Below are positions 8,030 to 16,022 of a DNA stretch of 64,000 bases, piece after piece. Made by a program: the position numbers and the translations under genes. The stretch spans positions 151,763-215,762 of the forward strand of contig NZ_FOLW01000003.1 of the NCBI RefSeq assembly GCF_900112475.1, read 5' to 3'. The stretch is from Pragia fontium DSM 5563 = ATCC 49100. Its GTDB lineage: Bacteria > Pseudomonadota > Gammaproteobacteria > Enterobacterales > Enterobacteriaceae. Position 1 is the stretch's first letter, and each line of letters opens with the position of its first letter. The notes under the pieces are model-generated. The model was not told the DNA's origin. It saw nothing but the letters and a program-made list of their open reading frames with translations, and searched no databases.

Positions 8030-8920
8030 ATGAATAAAGACCGGGCATTAACGCTTGAGGCGTTGAGAGTAATGGATGCGATCGAGCGCCGTCGTAGTTT
8101 TGCAGCCGCAGCAGAAGAGCTGGGGCGAGTGCCTTCGGCATTGAGTTACACTATGCAAAAGCTGGAAGAGGAGCTCGATGTGGTGCTGTTTGACCGCTCC
8201 GGGCATCGCACCAAGTTTACCCCCGTTGGTCGTTTATTATTAGAGCGAGGCCGTATTCTGTTGGAAGCCGCGGATAAGCTCACCTCGGATGCTGAAGCTT
8301 TGTCACGCGGCTGGGAAACCAATATCAGTGTGGTGACCGAGGTGTTGGTTTCCGCCTGGCGGCTATTTCCGTTGGTCAATCGGTTGGCAGAGAAGTCAGA
8401 TACCCAACTATCGATTACCACTGAAGTATTGGCCGGTGCATGGGAACAATTGGAGCTGGGAAAAGCCGATATTGTTATTGGCCCATCGGGCTATTTGCGC
8501 CAGTCCGCGGAAATAAATTTTATTAGTTTGTATAAAGTATGCAGTCAATACGTTGCTTCCCCGGATCATCCTATTCATCAGGAAGAAAACCCACTGGATG
8601 ACGCTGTTCGCTTGAAGTATCGAGGCGTGGCGATTGCAGATACGGCTAAAGAACGCCCGATTCTGACGGTTAAAGTGTTGGAAAAACAGCGCCGACTGAC
8701 GGTAAGTTCTTTGGAAGATAAACACAAAGCGCTGGTGGCCGGTTTGGGGATTGGTTCTATGCCATCTGATGCGATTCAGGACGATCTAAAGGCGGGTAGG
8801 CTGAAGATTATTGGTAACGATCCTGGTAGTGAAGTTGAAATTATTATGGCGTGGCGACGGGATCAGATTGGTAAAGCCAAAGCATGGTTACTGCGTGAGA
8901 TTCCAAAACTGTTCTCCTGA
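8030..8920 (+). CDS. yhaJ: LysR-type transcriptional regulator YhaJ
   Basis: 296 residues, nearly collinear with E. coli YhaJ (for example LTLEALRVMDAIERR, ELGRVPSALSYTMQKLEEE, FDRSGHRTKFT and the C-terminal REIPKLFS). Winged helix-turn-helix at about 7-65, then a LysR effector-binding domain. In E. coli YhaJ is a LysR-type regulator reported to respond to aromatic compounds. The YhaJ-neighbouring pirin and yqj genes are found just downstream here too, as in E. coli, but a DMT transporter gene has been added between. The start at ATG 8030 is fixed by homology; the ribosome-binding site is weak. Confidence 0.92.
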   Translation: MNKDRALTLEALRVMDAIERRRSFAAAAEELGRVPSALSYTMQKLEEELDVVLFDRSGHRTKFTPVGRLLLERGRILLEAADKLTSDAEALSRGWETNISVVTEVLVSAWRLFPLVNRLAEKSDTQLSITTEVLAGAWEQLELGKADIVIGPSGYLRQSAEINFISLYKVCSQYVASPDHPIHQEENPLDDAVRLKYRGVAIADTAKERPILTVKVLEKQRRLTVSSLEDKHKALVAGLGIGSMPSDAIQDDLKAGRLKIIGNDPGSEVEIIMAWRRDQIGKAKAWLLREIPKLFS

Positions 8921-8969
8921 TCCGCGCTCATAGTATACTGCCTGTCTTTCAGTGATTTCAGGTTGGACT

Positions 8970-9827
8970 ATGACGCGTCGTAGTGCCCTTATTCAAATAC
9001 ATATCGCCGCGCTTCTGTTCGGCATATCCGGTATTTTCGGTAAGCTGATTTTGAGCGGCGTTGCTGTGCTGGTCTTTGGTCGGGCATTTTTTGCCCTGCT
9101 GTCATTATCGCTGTTGTTAGTGAAATCGCGCCGTATGCCTTGGCATGGCGTTAGCATGCAACGCATTTTTAATCTGATGGCAATGGGCCTGTTGTTAGTG
9201 GCGCACTGGGTGACTTTCTTTCTTGGTATCAAAGTGGGCGGTGTCGCGGTAGCTACGTTGGGTTTTGCCTGTTTCCCCGCTTTTGTTGCCATATTGGAAA
9301 GCGTGTTATACCGCGAACAATTGACCCGCACAGAATATACGTTGATTGGTTTGGTTTCCCTCGGCTTAGTGTTGGTTACCCCCAGCTTTGATTTTTCTGA
9401 TCGTGCCACCGAAGGGCTGATTTGGGGTATTGCCTCAGGCTTTATCTATGCCTTACTGACCATCGGCAACCGTAATGTGGCGGCTAAAATGTCAGGAGTA
9501 CAGGTTAACTGGTGGGAAAATCTATCGGCGATACTGTGTTTACTTCCTTTTGCCTTTAGCGATATTCCACTGGTGCCGTGGCTGGATTGGGTATGGATAG
9601 CCTGTTTGGGGCTATTGTGTACCGGACTCTCCTATAGCTTTTTTATTAACGGTCTGAAAGTGATTAATGCCCGTACGGCGGCGTTAATAATCGCTTTGGA
9701 ACCGGTGTATGCGATTTTGGTGGCGTGGATGCTGTTCCACGAACAACCTGGACTACGCATGTTACTGGGCGGCGTATTAATTATTTTTGCCGTGGGTTGG
9801 TCGACGAAGAAGAAGTCAGTCGGATAG
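8970..9827 (+). CDS. DMT-superfamily (EamA) inner-membrane transporter
   Basis: 285 residues with ten predicted membrane helices in two EamA repeats, as in YedA/RhaT-type exporters. ATG 8970 is chosen (MTRRSALIQIH) because the only upstream frame extension begins with a GTG and lacks a site. The second repeat carries the typical LEPVYAILVAW segment at about 240, and the C terminus ends in basic residues. The gene is 49 bases downstream of yhaJ on the same strand, so co-transcription and export or uptake of a YhaJ-related metabolite are plausible but unproven. Confidence 0.85.
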   Translation: MTRRSALIQIHIAALLFGISGIFGKLILSGVAVLVFGRAFFALLSLSLLLVKSRRMPWHGVSMQRIFNLMAMGLLLVAHWVTFFLGIKVGGVAVATLGFACFPAFVAILESVLYREQLTRTEYTLIGLVSLGLVLVTPSFDFSDRATEGLIWGIASGFIYALLTIGNRNVAAKMSGVQVNWWENLSAILCLLPFAFSDIPLVPWLDWVWIACLGLLCTGLSYSFFINGLKVINARTAALIIALEPVYAILVAWMLFHEQPGLRMLLGGVLIIFAVGWSTKKKSVG

Positions 9828-9870
9828 ATAAAATGGGGACGTTATATTACGGAGTCGAGAATACACCAGC

Positions 9871-9917
9871 CCGGTCGTGCGAGATGGTGATATTTTCTCA
9901 ACATTAGCTACGACCGG
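9871..9917. repeat. Inverted repeat between convergent genes
   Basis: CCGGTCGT at 9871-9878 pairs with ACGACCGG at 9910-9917 around a 31-base loop. It lies in the gap between the convergent DMT transporter and pirin genes and could act as a weak terminator; no T-run follows either arm. Confidence 0.35.
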
Positions 9918-9991
9918 AATATCCACAAGACCCAATTTTAAAAAAGGTTTATCAGCCGTCTCAGAAGTTGTATTGCGTTCCTACTTTGGCG

Positions 9992-10849
9992 CTATGAGAT
10001 AAACTTACCACTATTGTAATCATCAATCGCCTGTTGGATCTCTTCCACGCTGTTCATGACAAACGGCCCATATTGCACTATCGGTTCATTCAATGGTTTA
10101 CCTGCCAGCAGCATCACTCGACCACCGAGAATACCCGCTTTGAGATGAACCATATCGCCATCGCTGAGAATAGCCGTTTGATCAAACTGTAGGGTATGGC
10201 CGCCAACTTCAATTTCACCTTCGAACAGATAGAGCAGCGCATTAAGACCGGTAGGAATTGGGATATGCACTTCACCGTGGGCTTCCAGTCGAATATCGGC
10301 GATCAGTGGTTGGGTCGCTTGCGCCTGAACCGGGCTGGTATACGTATCGCCATCCAGCGTTAAAGAACCAGCAATCAGGATGATTTGACCCTGCTCCAAT
10401 AGTGAAATATTGGGTAACTGCTCGGCATCGAAATTTTGATAGCTGGGCGCTTTCATTTTCTCGCTGCGCGGCAAATTCAGCCAAATTTGGAAGCCGCGCA
10501 TTTCACCATCAATTTGTTGGGGCATTTCTGAGTGAATAATCCCCCGACCCGCGGTCATCCATTGAATACCGCCGGTTTTTAATTCACCTCGATGCCCAAC
10601 GTGGTCTTCATGCAGCATATTGCCTTCCAACATGTAGGTGATGGTTTCAAAGCCGCGGTGAGGATGATCGGGAAATCCGGCGATATAATCTTGTGGATCG
10701 TCAGAGAAAAAGACATCCATCATCAGGTAAGGATCCATCCTCTGACCGTCAGTTTGGCCCAGCGCACGTTTAAGGCTAACGCCGGCTCCGTCCTCGGTGG
10801 CCAGCGCAGAAAATACCTGCCTGATAGTACGATATTGTTGATTGCTCAT
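9992..10849 (-). CDS. Pirin-family bicupin protein
   Basis: 285 residues from ATG 10849, which has AGGAG directly upstream; an upstream extension is not used. The N-terminal cupin carries the pirin metal site segment PDHPHRGFETITYMLEG with HxH and later Glu/His (GIIHSEMP), and a separate Pirin_C cupin follows (about 175-280, PLNEPIVQYGPFVMN). E. coli YhaK at this locus is shorter (233 residues) and lacks a full Pirin_C domain, so this is a different pirin subtype in the same place. Some pirins have quercetin dioxygenase activity or regulate partner proteins. It starts 10 bases after yqjG, so they are co-transcribed. Confidence 0.88.
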   Translation of the reverse strand: MSNQQYRTIRQVFSALATEDGAGVSLKRALGQTDGQRMDPYLMMDVFFSDDPQDYIAGFPDHPHRGFETITYMLEGNMLHEDHVGHRGELKTGGIQWMTAGRGIIHSEMPQQIDGEMRGFQIWLNLPRSEKMKAPSYQNFDAEQLPNISLLEQGQIILIAGSLTLDGDTYTSPVQAQATQPLIADIRLEAHGEVHIPIPTGLNALLYLFEGEIEVGGHTLQFDQTAILSDGDMVHLKAGILGGRVMLLAGKPLNEPIVQYGPFVMNSVEEIQQAIDDYNSGKFIS

Positions 10850-10859
10850 TAGGTTCTCC

Positions 10860-11852
10860 TTATTTCTCAGAGAAGCGGTCACGGCGATCGTGTGGCGCAT
10901 TAAGATCTTGCTTTGGCCCGATAGAGATAATGCCGGTCGGGTTGATCGTCTTGTGGCTGCAATAATAGTGATGGCGGATATGTGGGAAACTCACGGTTTC
11001 CGCAATGCCGGTCATCTGATAGATATCACGCAGGAAGCCATACAGGTTTGGATAATCACTGATGCGCTGATAGTCACACTTAAAATGGGTGACGTAAACC
11101 GGATCAAAACGTACCAGCGTGGTCCAGAGCCGCAGGTCGGCTTCGGTTAGCTGACTGCCTGTCAGGTAACGCTGGTGACTCAGAATTTTTTCCAGTTTAT
11201 CCAGCGCTTGAAACACGTTCTGTACTTCTTCGCTATAGGCTTGCTGCTCAGTAGCAAAGCCTGCTTTATAAACACCATTGTTAACATTGGCATAGATCCA
11301 GTCATTCAGACTGTCGATCTCACTGCGTAGCGCGTCAGGATAGTAATCTTCAGGTTTAGCACCCAGACTATCAAATGCGTTGTTGAGCATGCGAATAATT
11401 TCAGAGGATTCGTTGCTAACGATGGTATTTTTTTGTTTGTCCCACAACACAGGAACCGTCACCCGGCCAGTATAATCAGGGGCGGCCTTGAGATAGACCT
11501 GATAGAGATAGTCAAAGCCAAACAGGGTATCGCCCGTCGCCTCTGCAAAGTCAGTAGCGAATGTCCATCCGTGTTCCAACATTAAAGGGTGTACCACGGA
11601 AACAGAGATCATCTGTTCCAGACCTTTTAGCTTACGCATGAGCAGCGTGCGATGAGCCCACGGGCAGGCCAGAGAAACATACAGGTGATAACGGCCAGCC
11701 TCAGCCTTAAAACCACCGTCACCGCTTGGACCGGGTTGACCGTCCGCCGTTATCCAGTTGCGAAACTGCGGCGTTGTACGCTTAAAATGACCCTGAGTTG
11801 ATTTTGTATCGTACCAAACATCCTGCCAGATTCCGTTTACTAACTGTCCCAT
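10860..11852 (-). CDS. yqjG: Glutathionyl-hydroquinone reductase YqjG
   Basis: 330 residues (E. coli YqjG is 328). Xi-class glutathione transferase that removes glutathione from glutathionyl-hydroquinones. The catalytic cysteine is Cys63 in the motif ACPWAHRTLL, at the same position as in E. coli, within the N-terminal thioredoxin-like domain; the C-terminal helical GST domain follows from about residue 165. Preceded by the yqjD-E-K-F genes and followed by the pirin gene. The start has GGAGGT upstream. Confidence 0.93.
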   Translation of the reverse strand: MGQLVNGIWQDVWYDTKSTQGHFKRTTPQFRNWITADGQPGPSGDGGFKAEAGRYHLYVSLACPWAHRTLLMRKLKGLEQMISVSVVHPLMLEHGWTFATDFAEATGDTLFGFDYLYQVYLKAAPDYTGRVTVPVLWDKQKNTIVSNESSEIIRMLNNAFDSLGAKPEDYYPDALRSEIDSLNDWIYANVNNGVYKAGFATEQQAYSEEVQNVFQALDKLEKILSHQRYLTGSQLTEADLRLWTTLVRFDPVYVTHFKCDYQRISDYPNLYGFLRDIYQMTGIAETVSFPHIRHHYYCSHKTINPTGIISIGPKQDLNAPHDRRDRFSEK

Positions 11853-11952
11853 GATGTACCTCCGCAGATAAGTTGGTGGGTAATAAAGGTATAGCTCAGT
11901 TTGAGCGGTAAGTATGGCGATACTCTCTATCGCTCTGATTAGTGCTAAAAAT

Positions 11953-11985
11953 CAATGGGCCGTGCAGGATGTGCACGGCCCATTG
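11953..11985 (-). terminator. Rho-independent terminator downstream of yqjF
   Basis: A perfect 14-bp stem (CAATGGGCCGTGCA and its complement) with a 5-base loop, starting 12 bases after the yqjF stop. On the minus strand it is followed by ATTTTTAG. It separates yqjF from yqjG. Confidence 0.85.
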
Positions 11986-11997
11986 GTAAGAAAGGAA

Positions 11998-12393
11998 TTA
12001 CCACTTTTTCTTCAGTAGGGCGTCGATGCTCCATGCACCTGGGCCGGTGACAGCCAGTAACAGGTAACCGCCAGCAATGGTCAGGTTTTTCATAAACATT
12101 AACTGGTTAGCACCTTGTTCAAAGTTAATGTGGAAGATAAACGCGGTCATTAAAGTAAAGAATACGGTAAATAACGCAGTTGTACGGGTCAGAAAACCCA
12201 GTAATATCGCCAGACCACCGCCCAGTTCAAGTAAAATAGTCAGTGGTAGCAGGAATCCAGGGACGCCCATAGATTGCATATATTGCTGAGTGCCAGCATA
12301 CGCATCACCTAATTTGCCATAACCGGCAACGATGAACAGAATCGGCATAAGAACACGAGCAATCAGAATCGCCAGATTATTTACGTTTTTCAT
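11998..12393 (-). CDS. yqjF: DoxX-family membrane protein YqjF
   Basis: 131 residues from ATG 12393 (MKNVNNLAIL), matching the length of E. coli YqjF (130). Four predicted membrane helices of the DoxX fold, with the typical RVLMPILFIVAGYGKL start and GPGAWSID end. Function is unknown in detail; DoxX proteins are linked to redox and thiol stress and are often found beside YqjG-type enzymes. An open extension upstream to 12435 lacks a ribosome-binding site and is not used. A strong terminator follows. Confidence 0.9.
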   Translation of the reverse strand: MKNVNNLAILIARVLMPILFIVAGYGKLGDAYAGTQQYMQSMGVPGFLLPLTILLELGGGLAILLGFLTRTTALFTVFFTLMTAFIFHINFEQGANQLMFMKNLTIAGGYLLLAVTGPGAWSIDALLKKKW

Positions 12394-12690
12394 TTCTACT
12401 CTTAACTCCAGAACCAAAATTGATAATAAATACATTCATTCGAAATAATCATGAATGAACATTGTTTCGTTTCGATGAAGTAATCGTAGTTCAACTGACA
12501 AAAACTTGTTAGCGAGAAGAATTGCATAATTAATTCAAAAAAATTGAGCAAGAGAAGGTGCTAAGAGCGCTGGTATATCAAGATTGTTGAGTTCTTCGCT
12601 AAAATTATCGGGTGATATCGGCAGAATGCCTCAATTTTACTGTGGGATTGTTGAGCGAGATTAGAAAAGTTAGAAAGGGCGAGAAATGAA

Positions 12691-12975
12691 CTACTTGGCG
12701 CTGAGATTCTGTCGAACCAGATTCACCGTTGTCCATATACCGAATGCACGGCGACCCCAAACCATCAGTTTTTTCGGATGACGTAGGCTGACCACCGCCA
12801 CTACACCAACGCCGATGGCGGCAACTTTGCGATACTTGAATAGCGTGAGCCATCCTCTGTCGATATCGGCGGTATATTCCAGCCACGCATCACACTGTTG
12901 AGCCAGTTCAGTGCGCTGCCGAGTAATTTTATCCACCAGCAACGCTTTTTTTAACTCACGTGATTTCTTATTCAT
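12691..12975 (-). CDS. yqjK: YqjK-like protein
   Basis: 94 residues (E. coli YqjK 99). Basic, largely helical N-terminal half (MNKKSRELKKALLVDKITRQR) followed by a hydrophobic segment (about 50-65, VAAIGVGVVAVVSL) that probably inserts in the membrane. Starts with a 4-base ATGA overlap with the end of yqjE, so it is translationally coupled. Third gene of the yqjD-E-K unit. Biochemical role unknown. Confidence 0.87.
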   Translation of the reverse strand: MNKKSRELKKALLVDKITRQRTELAQQCDAWLEYTADIDRGWLTLFKYRKVAAIGVGVVAVVSLRHPKKLMVWGRRAFGIWTTVNLVRQNLSAK

Positions 12976-13367
12976 TGCTCATCCTTTAGCGCATGGCGAT
13001 CCAGCTTTAGCTGAGTACGTGTTTCTTTCAGGAAAGTCACGCGTCGAGCTTTTACCATGGTCCAAATACCGACGATTAAGGTCAGCAGGAACAAGGTGCC
13101 GGTGATAACAGACAGCGCCAAGACTCGGTATGCAGGATCGATGGCCAGACAGACCAGAATAAATAGACCCATTAAGAAGAAACCGGCGAACAACAGCGTT
13201 AAGCCCACCATTATCAGGAGCTGAGTCAGATGGACTTTTTCTTCTTCCAGCTCAACGGCCAGTAATTCCAACCGCGTTTGCACCATGCCGTGTAGCAAAG
13301 TAAAAATACGTTGGATGGTGCTCAGGGCACCCTTGCCGGGGCCCTGAGAGGAGGAGTAATTGGCCAT
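12972..13367 (-). CDS. yqjE: Phage-holin-family membrane protein YqjE
   Basis: 131 residues from ATG 13367 (MANYSSSQGPG); a longer frame to 13436 is an overlap artefact because it runs through yqjD. Two long membrane helices (about 50-72 and 80-105) preceded by an amphipathic helix (RIFTLLHGMVQTRLELLAVELEE) as in the YqjE/DUF1469 (Phage_holin_3_6) family. In E. coli it is an inner-membrane protein related to ElaB/YgaM/YqjD partners. Two bases separate it from yqjD. GAGGAG precedes the start. Confidence 0.9.
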   Translation of the reverse strand: MANYSSSQGPGKGALSTIQRIFTLLHGMVQTRLELLAVELEEEKVHLTQLLIMVGLTLLFAGFFLMGLFILVCLAIDPAYRVLALSVITGTLFLLTLIVGIWTMVKARRVTFLKETRTQLKLDRHALKDEQ

Positions 13368-13369
13368 GA

Positions 13370-13681
13370 TTAACGGCGCGTTAGCAGAACACCGAGCACT
13401 AAACCAACGGCGGCACCAATACCTACGCCGGTCCAAGGTTTTTCATGTACATAGTTATCGGCTTTATCGGCGATCTCTTTGGTTTGATCGACAATTTTTC
13501 CGCTGGTTTCCGTTAAGCGCGAACGGGTATTTTTTAATAAGCCTTCAGCTTTAGAACGTAATTTATCTATTTCGGCTTTAGGTTTATCGCCTGAGGAGTG
13601 CAGGAGTTCTTCCAAAGTGTCCGCCAGTGTTTCCAGCTCTTCACGAAGTAATTCAGAAGTACTTTCTTTTTGCTGTGCCAT
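13370..13681 (-). CDS. yqjD: DUF883 ribosome-associated membrane protein YqjD
   Basis: 103 residues (E. coli YqjD 101). Long amphipathic helix with coiled-coil character (about 5-75), a short KPWTG-like linker (HEKPWTGVG), and one C-terminal membrane helix (GIGAAVGLVLGVLL) ending in RR, all typical of DUF883 (YqjD/ElaB/YgaM). In E. coli YqjD binds ribosomes at the membrane in stationary phase. First gene of yqjDEK; the upstream 200 bases to yqjA form its promoter region. A ribosome-binding site AAAGGA is visible. Confidence 0.93.
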   Translation of the reverse strand: MAQQKESTSELLREELETLADTLEELLHSSGDKPKAEIDKLRSKAEGLLKNTRSRLTETSGKIVDQTKEIADKADNYVHEKPWTGVGIGAAVGLVLGVLLTRR

Positions 13682-13901
13682 TTGGATATATCCTTTATTT
13701 TAGCGAAATGTGTTAATAAACATAGCCCATAATCGAGGCTTGTTAAAGGCGAAATTGTGCTGTTCTTGTTGGCGAGGCTAACGGTGGTAGTGTGAAATGA
13801 TGGCTATTTATCTTGACTAGTCAAAGAGATAACCACCAACGCAATCAGTTTTTAACTACGCTGGTGGTGATGAGAAATTGATGTTGTTACAACGGCAGCG
13901 G

Positions 13902-14576
13902 TTATTCGGATTTATTGGCTTTAGATTCCCGCTTTTTACGCCAAATAACAATGATAGAACCCACTAGTCCTAAGACCAACAGTACGATGGGCAGAAGCAC
14001 CAAACCTTTCATCAGTTCGTTTTCATAACGGTCGAAGGTTTTTGTGCTACCTAATGCGTAGCCCAGACTGGTTAGGATAACCACCCACAGGAAACCGCTC
14101 ATCCAGTTAAAGAACTGAAAACGACCGCTGTTCAGGCCAGAAATGCCAGCAAGGGTCGGGAGCAGTGTGCGGACAAACGCCAGAAAACGGCCGATAAACA
14201 GGGCCGCCAGACCATGGCGGTGAAACAGATTGTGCGCACGCTGATGATAATGGGAGGGAATGTGGGAAAGCCAGTTTTGCACCACTTTTGTGTTACCCAA
14301 CCAGTGCCCCTGAAGGAAACCAATCCAGCTACCAATACTGGCGCCGGCGGTCAGAATCACAACGGCTAACGGATAGTTGATGGCACCCTTGGCAACCAGC
14401 ACGCCTACCAGCAATAACAAACTATCGCCAGGCAAAAAAGCCGCCGGTAAGACACCGTTTTCTAACAGTAGAATGGTAAAAAGTATGCCGTATAACGTCC
14501 AGACTAAAGAGGGGTTAGTCAACATGGCAATATCATGATGCCAAAGTGCCTGCCAGAGCGTGTGTATTACATCCAT
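13902..14576 (-). CDS. yqjA: DedA-family membrane protein YqjA
   Basis: 224 residues, close to E. coli YqjA (220). DedA domain: LENGVLPAAFLPGDSLLLLVG near residue 35-55, GSIGSWIGFLQGHWLG, and the conserved FxGRFLAFVRTLLPTLAGISGL segment near 130, with further membrane helices. DedA proteins act as undecaprenyl-phosphate or phospholipid flippases and, in E. coli, YqjA supports proton-motive force and alkaline tolerance. Highly basic C terminus. Upstream of yqjD as in E. coli, but yqjB and yqjC are absent. Confidence 0.92.
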   Translation of the reverse strand: MDVIHTLWQALWHHDIAMLTNPSLVWTLYGILFTILLLENGVLPAAFLPGDSLLLLVGVLVAKGAINYPLAVVILTAGASIGSWIGFLQGHWLGNTKVVQNWLSHIPSHYHQRAHNLFHRHGLAALFIGRFLAFVRTLLPTLAGISGLNSGRFQFFNWMSGFLWVVILTSLGYALGSTKTFDRYENELMKGLVLLPIVLLVLGLVGSIIVIWRKKRESKANKSE

Positions 14577-15001
14577 TTCGTATTCCTAAAACATCGGTAT
14601 AACCGGAATATAGCCCCGGAGGGGAATAAACGTTTGCTAGAGATATCTCTTGCTAAAGTAAGACCTGCATCTGGCATGGCGCATGACCTGAACATCCACA
14701 GACTTCTTTTGACGCTAAGTAATCTACAGCTAAATGAGTAAGCCATGGTTAAATTCAGGCTTGAATATCAGTTTTGTTAATTTTTGCCGGTGTACCGTTA
14801 TGGTTTTGGTTGTATACCGGGCAAAAAGGTGAATGCACTCTACCAAAGTTCAGTATGCTGAAACAGAAGAAATTAAGTATTTTCGCCGTTTCTGAGCTTT
14901 ATTTTAACATCTTTACAGAAAAACTGATGTTATATAAAAGCGTTGGGCAGGATAACATCACTAGCAGAAAACATTATTGATAGAGGCCAAAAAAACCAAA
15001 A
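14577..15001. other. Intergenic region between yqjA and crcB
   Basis: About 425 bases. Short open frames here have no homology I recognise and no ribosome-binding sites. It holds the yqjA promoter and an imperfect hairpin at 14780-14827. Confidence 0.55.
14780..14827. repeat. Imperfect hairpin downstream of crcB
   Basis: TTTTTGCC-GGTGTAC pairs with GTATACC-GGGCAAAAA (one bulge and one G-T pair) around a 16-base loop. It is some 175 bases past the crcB stop; no clean T-run, so terminator function is uncertain. Confidence 0.4.
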
Positions 15002-15388
15002 TTATTGAGCCTTGAGTAATAGCTGGTAACCAACCGCAACGGCGATCAGACACAGGATAACGTTGAGCAAAATATTCAGCACCGCTTTAAGCCATTCTCC
15101 CTGAGTAAACAGAAGCAGCGTATCGAATGAAAAGGTTGAGAAGGTGGTTAACGCCCCGAGAAAACCAACGCCAATTAATGGACGCCAGTGGGGTGAAATT
15201 AATGAACCATTGGCCAAGGCTGACATTAGTAACCCCATAATCAGTGAACCACCGACGTTGACCGCGAGAGTGGCATAGGGAAAATTATTGCCAAACCACT
15301 GGGTAAACCAATGAGTGATTTGAAAACGGCTGATAGCACCAACGGCACCGCCGAATGCAACAATCATTAATGTGATGCCATGGCTCAT
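15002..15388 (-). CDS. crcB: Fluoride exporter CrcB (Fluc)
   Basis: 128 residues, four membrane helices, the usual size for the dimeric Fluc fluoride channel. Family motifs: GGAVGAISRF near the N terminus, a FPYATLAVNVGGSLIMG helix with the conserved Asn, and GFLGALTTFSTFS with the Phe-box and Thr/Ser track of the fluoride path. Gene is transcribed alone. The upstream region shows no convincing fluoride riboswitch. Confidence 0.93.
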   Translation of the reverse strand: MSHGITLMIVAFGGAVGAISRFQITHWFTQWFGNNFPYATLAVNVGGSLIMGLLMSALANGSLISPHWRPLIGVGFLGALTTFSTFSFDTLLLFTQGEWLKAVLNILLNVILCLIAVAVGYQLLLKAQ

Positions 15389-15648
15389 TTTTTCTCCCGT
15401 AACGCGCTGAATAGGATTGAGTAAATATACTGTTTATTTGAAGTAAGGCATCAGAGTCGGGTCTGAAAGCTAATCGATGCATATTATCCCTCCCTATAGC
15501 GTAGAGCAATATTTGGCAGATATTAACCGAGGTTATTGAGGTGATGGGGGAAAGCTGGGCGATGATGTATGAGTACCGTTTGATAAGTACATAAGGTATG
15601 ACATGGCTGTCAGGGCTTAGGATGTAGCTAAAATCATTTAATTTGAAT

Positions 15649-15706
15649 TCAGTGAATGTTTCGTCCGTAAAGAGAACGCTGGAATATTCGCTTTTCCTTA
15701 CGGACG
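15649..15706 (+). repeat. Partial third copy of the mosaic repeat end, with inverted repeat
   Basis: Begins with AGTGAATGTTTCGTCC, matching the left end of the copy at 28484 (AGCGAATGTTTCGTCC). Similarity then stops, and CGTCCGTAA at 15662-15670 pairs with TTACGGACG at 15698-15706. Confidence 0.5.
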
Positions 15707-15763
15707 AGGGTAATGTTTTTGAGTTCGACGGGCGTCGGGCCTAGGCTTCTTAGGGGCCGTTAT

Positions 15764-15930
15764 GAGACACATTCATGTGTCTCACCCTACGGGCCAGCAC
15801 GAGTGCTGTTCAAATTTGTTCCTGACAAATTTGTCGGCAGCTAAAGCTGCTACGACCCCAACGGACAACGCCTTAGCGTTGAACAACACTCAGTGTTGGC
15901 CCGAAGGGCAGGCTACAGAATGTTGCCTGT
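15764..15930 (+). repeat. Array of consecutive short stem-loops
   Basis: At least seven stem-loops follow one another in about 165 bases. GAGACACA/TGTGTCTC (15764-15783), CAGCAC/GTGCTG (15795-15808), CAAATTTGT/ACAAATTTG (15811-15833), GCAGCT/AGCTGC (15837-15850), CAACGC/GCGTTG (15866-15881), CAACAC/GTGTTG (15884-15898), GCCC/GGGC (15899-15909), and a weak TACAG/CTGTA after that. Loops are 2-5 bases, except about 8 in the last weak one. Between some stems lie the words TACGACCCCAACGG and CCTACGGG. No protein is encoded. The right edge of the window (63956-64000) holds an inverted, shorter relative. It lies between crcB and tkt. Confidence 0.75.
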
Positions 15931-15978
15931 AAAACTCTCCCTACGATTGAGTATATTAGGACTTTGTTATCAATCAGA

Positions 15979-16002
15979 AGCCCCGATATTGATATCGGGG
16001 CT
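15979..16002 (-). terminator. Probable terminator of the rpiB-tal-tkt operon
   Basis: AGCCCCGATAT and its complement form an 11-bp perfect stem with a 2-base loop, about 20 bases after the tkt stop. The following minus-strand bases (TCTGATTG) are only moderately T-rich. Confidence 0.7.
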
Positions 16003-16022
16003 CATTACACGTTAAAACAATC

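Noticed and set aside
8993..9409. 138-codon frame antisense to the DMT transporter
   Set aside because: Composition is that of a reversed membrane protein; no start site signal.
15389..15540. Fluoride riboswitch upstream of crcB
   Set aside because: A CTGATGCCTTAC word occurs on the right strand, but the paired GGNGATG half and the pseudoknot are missing.
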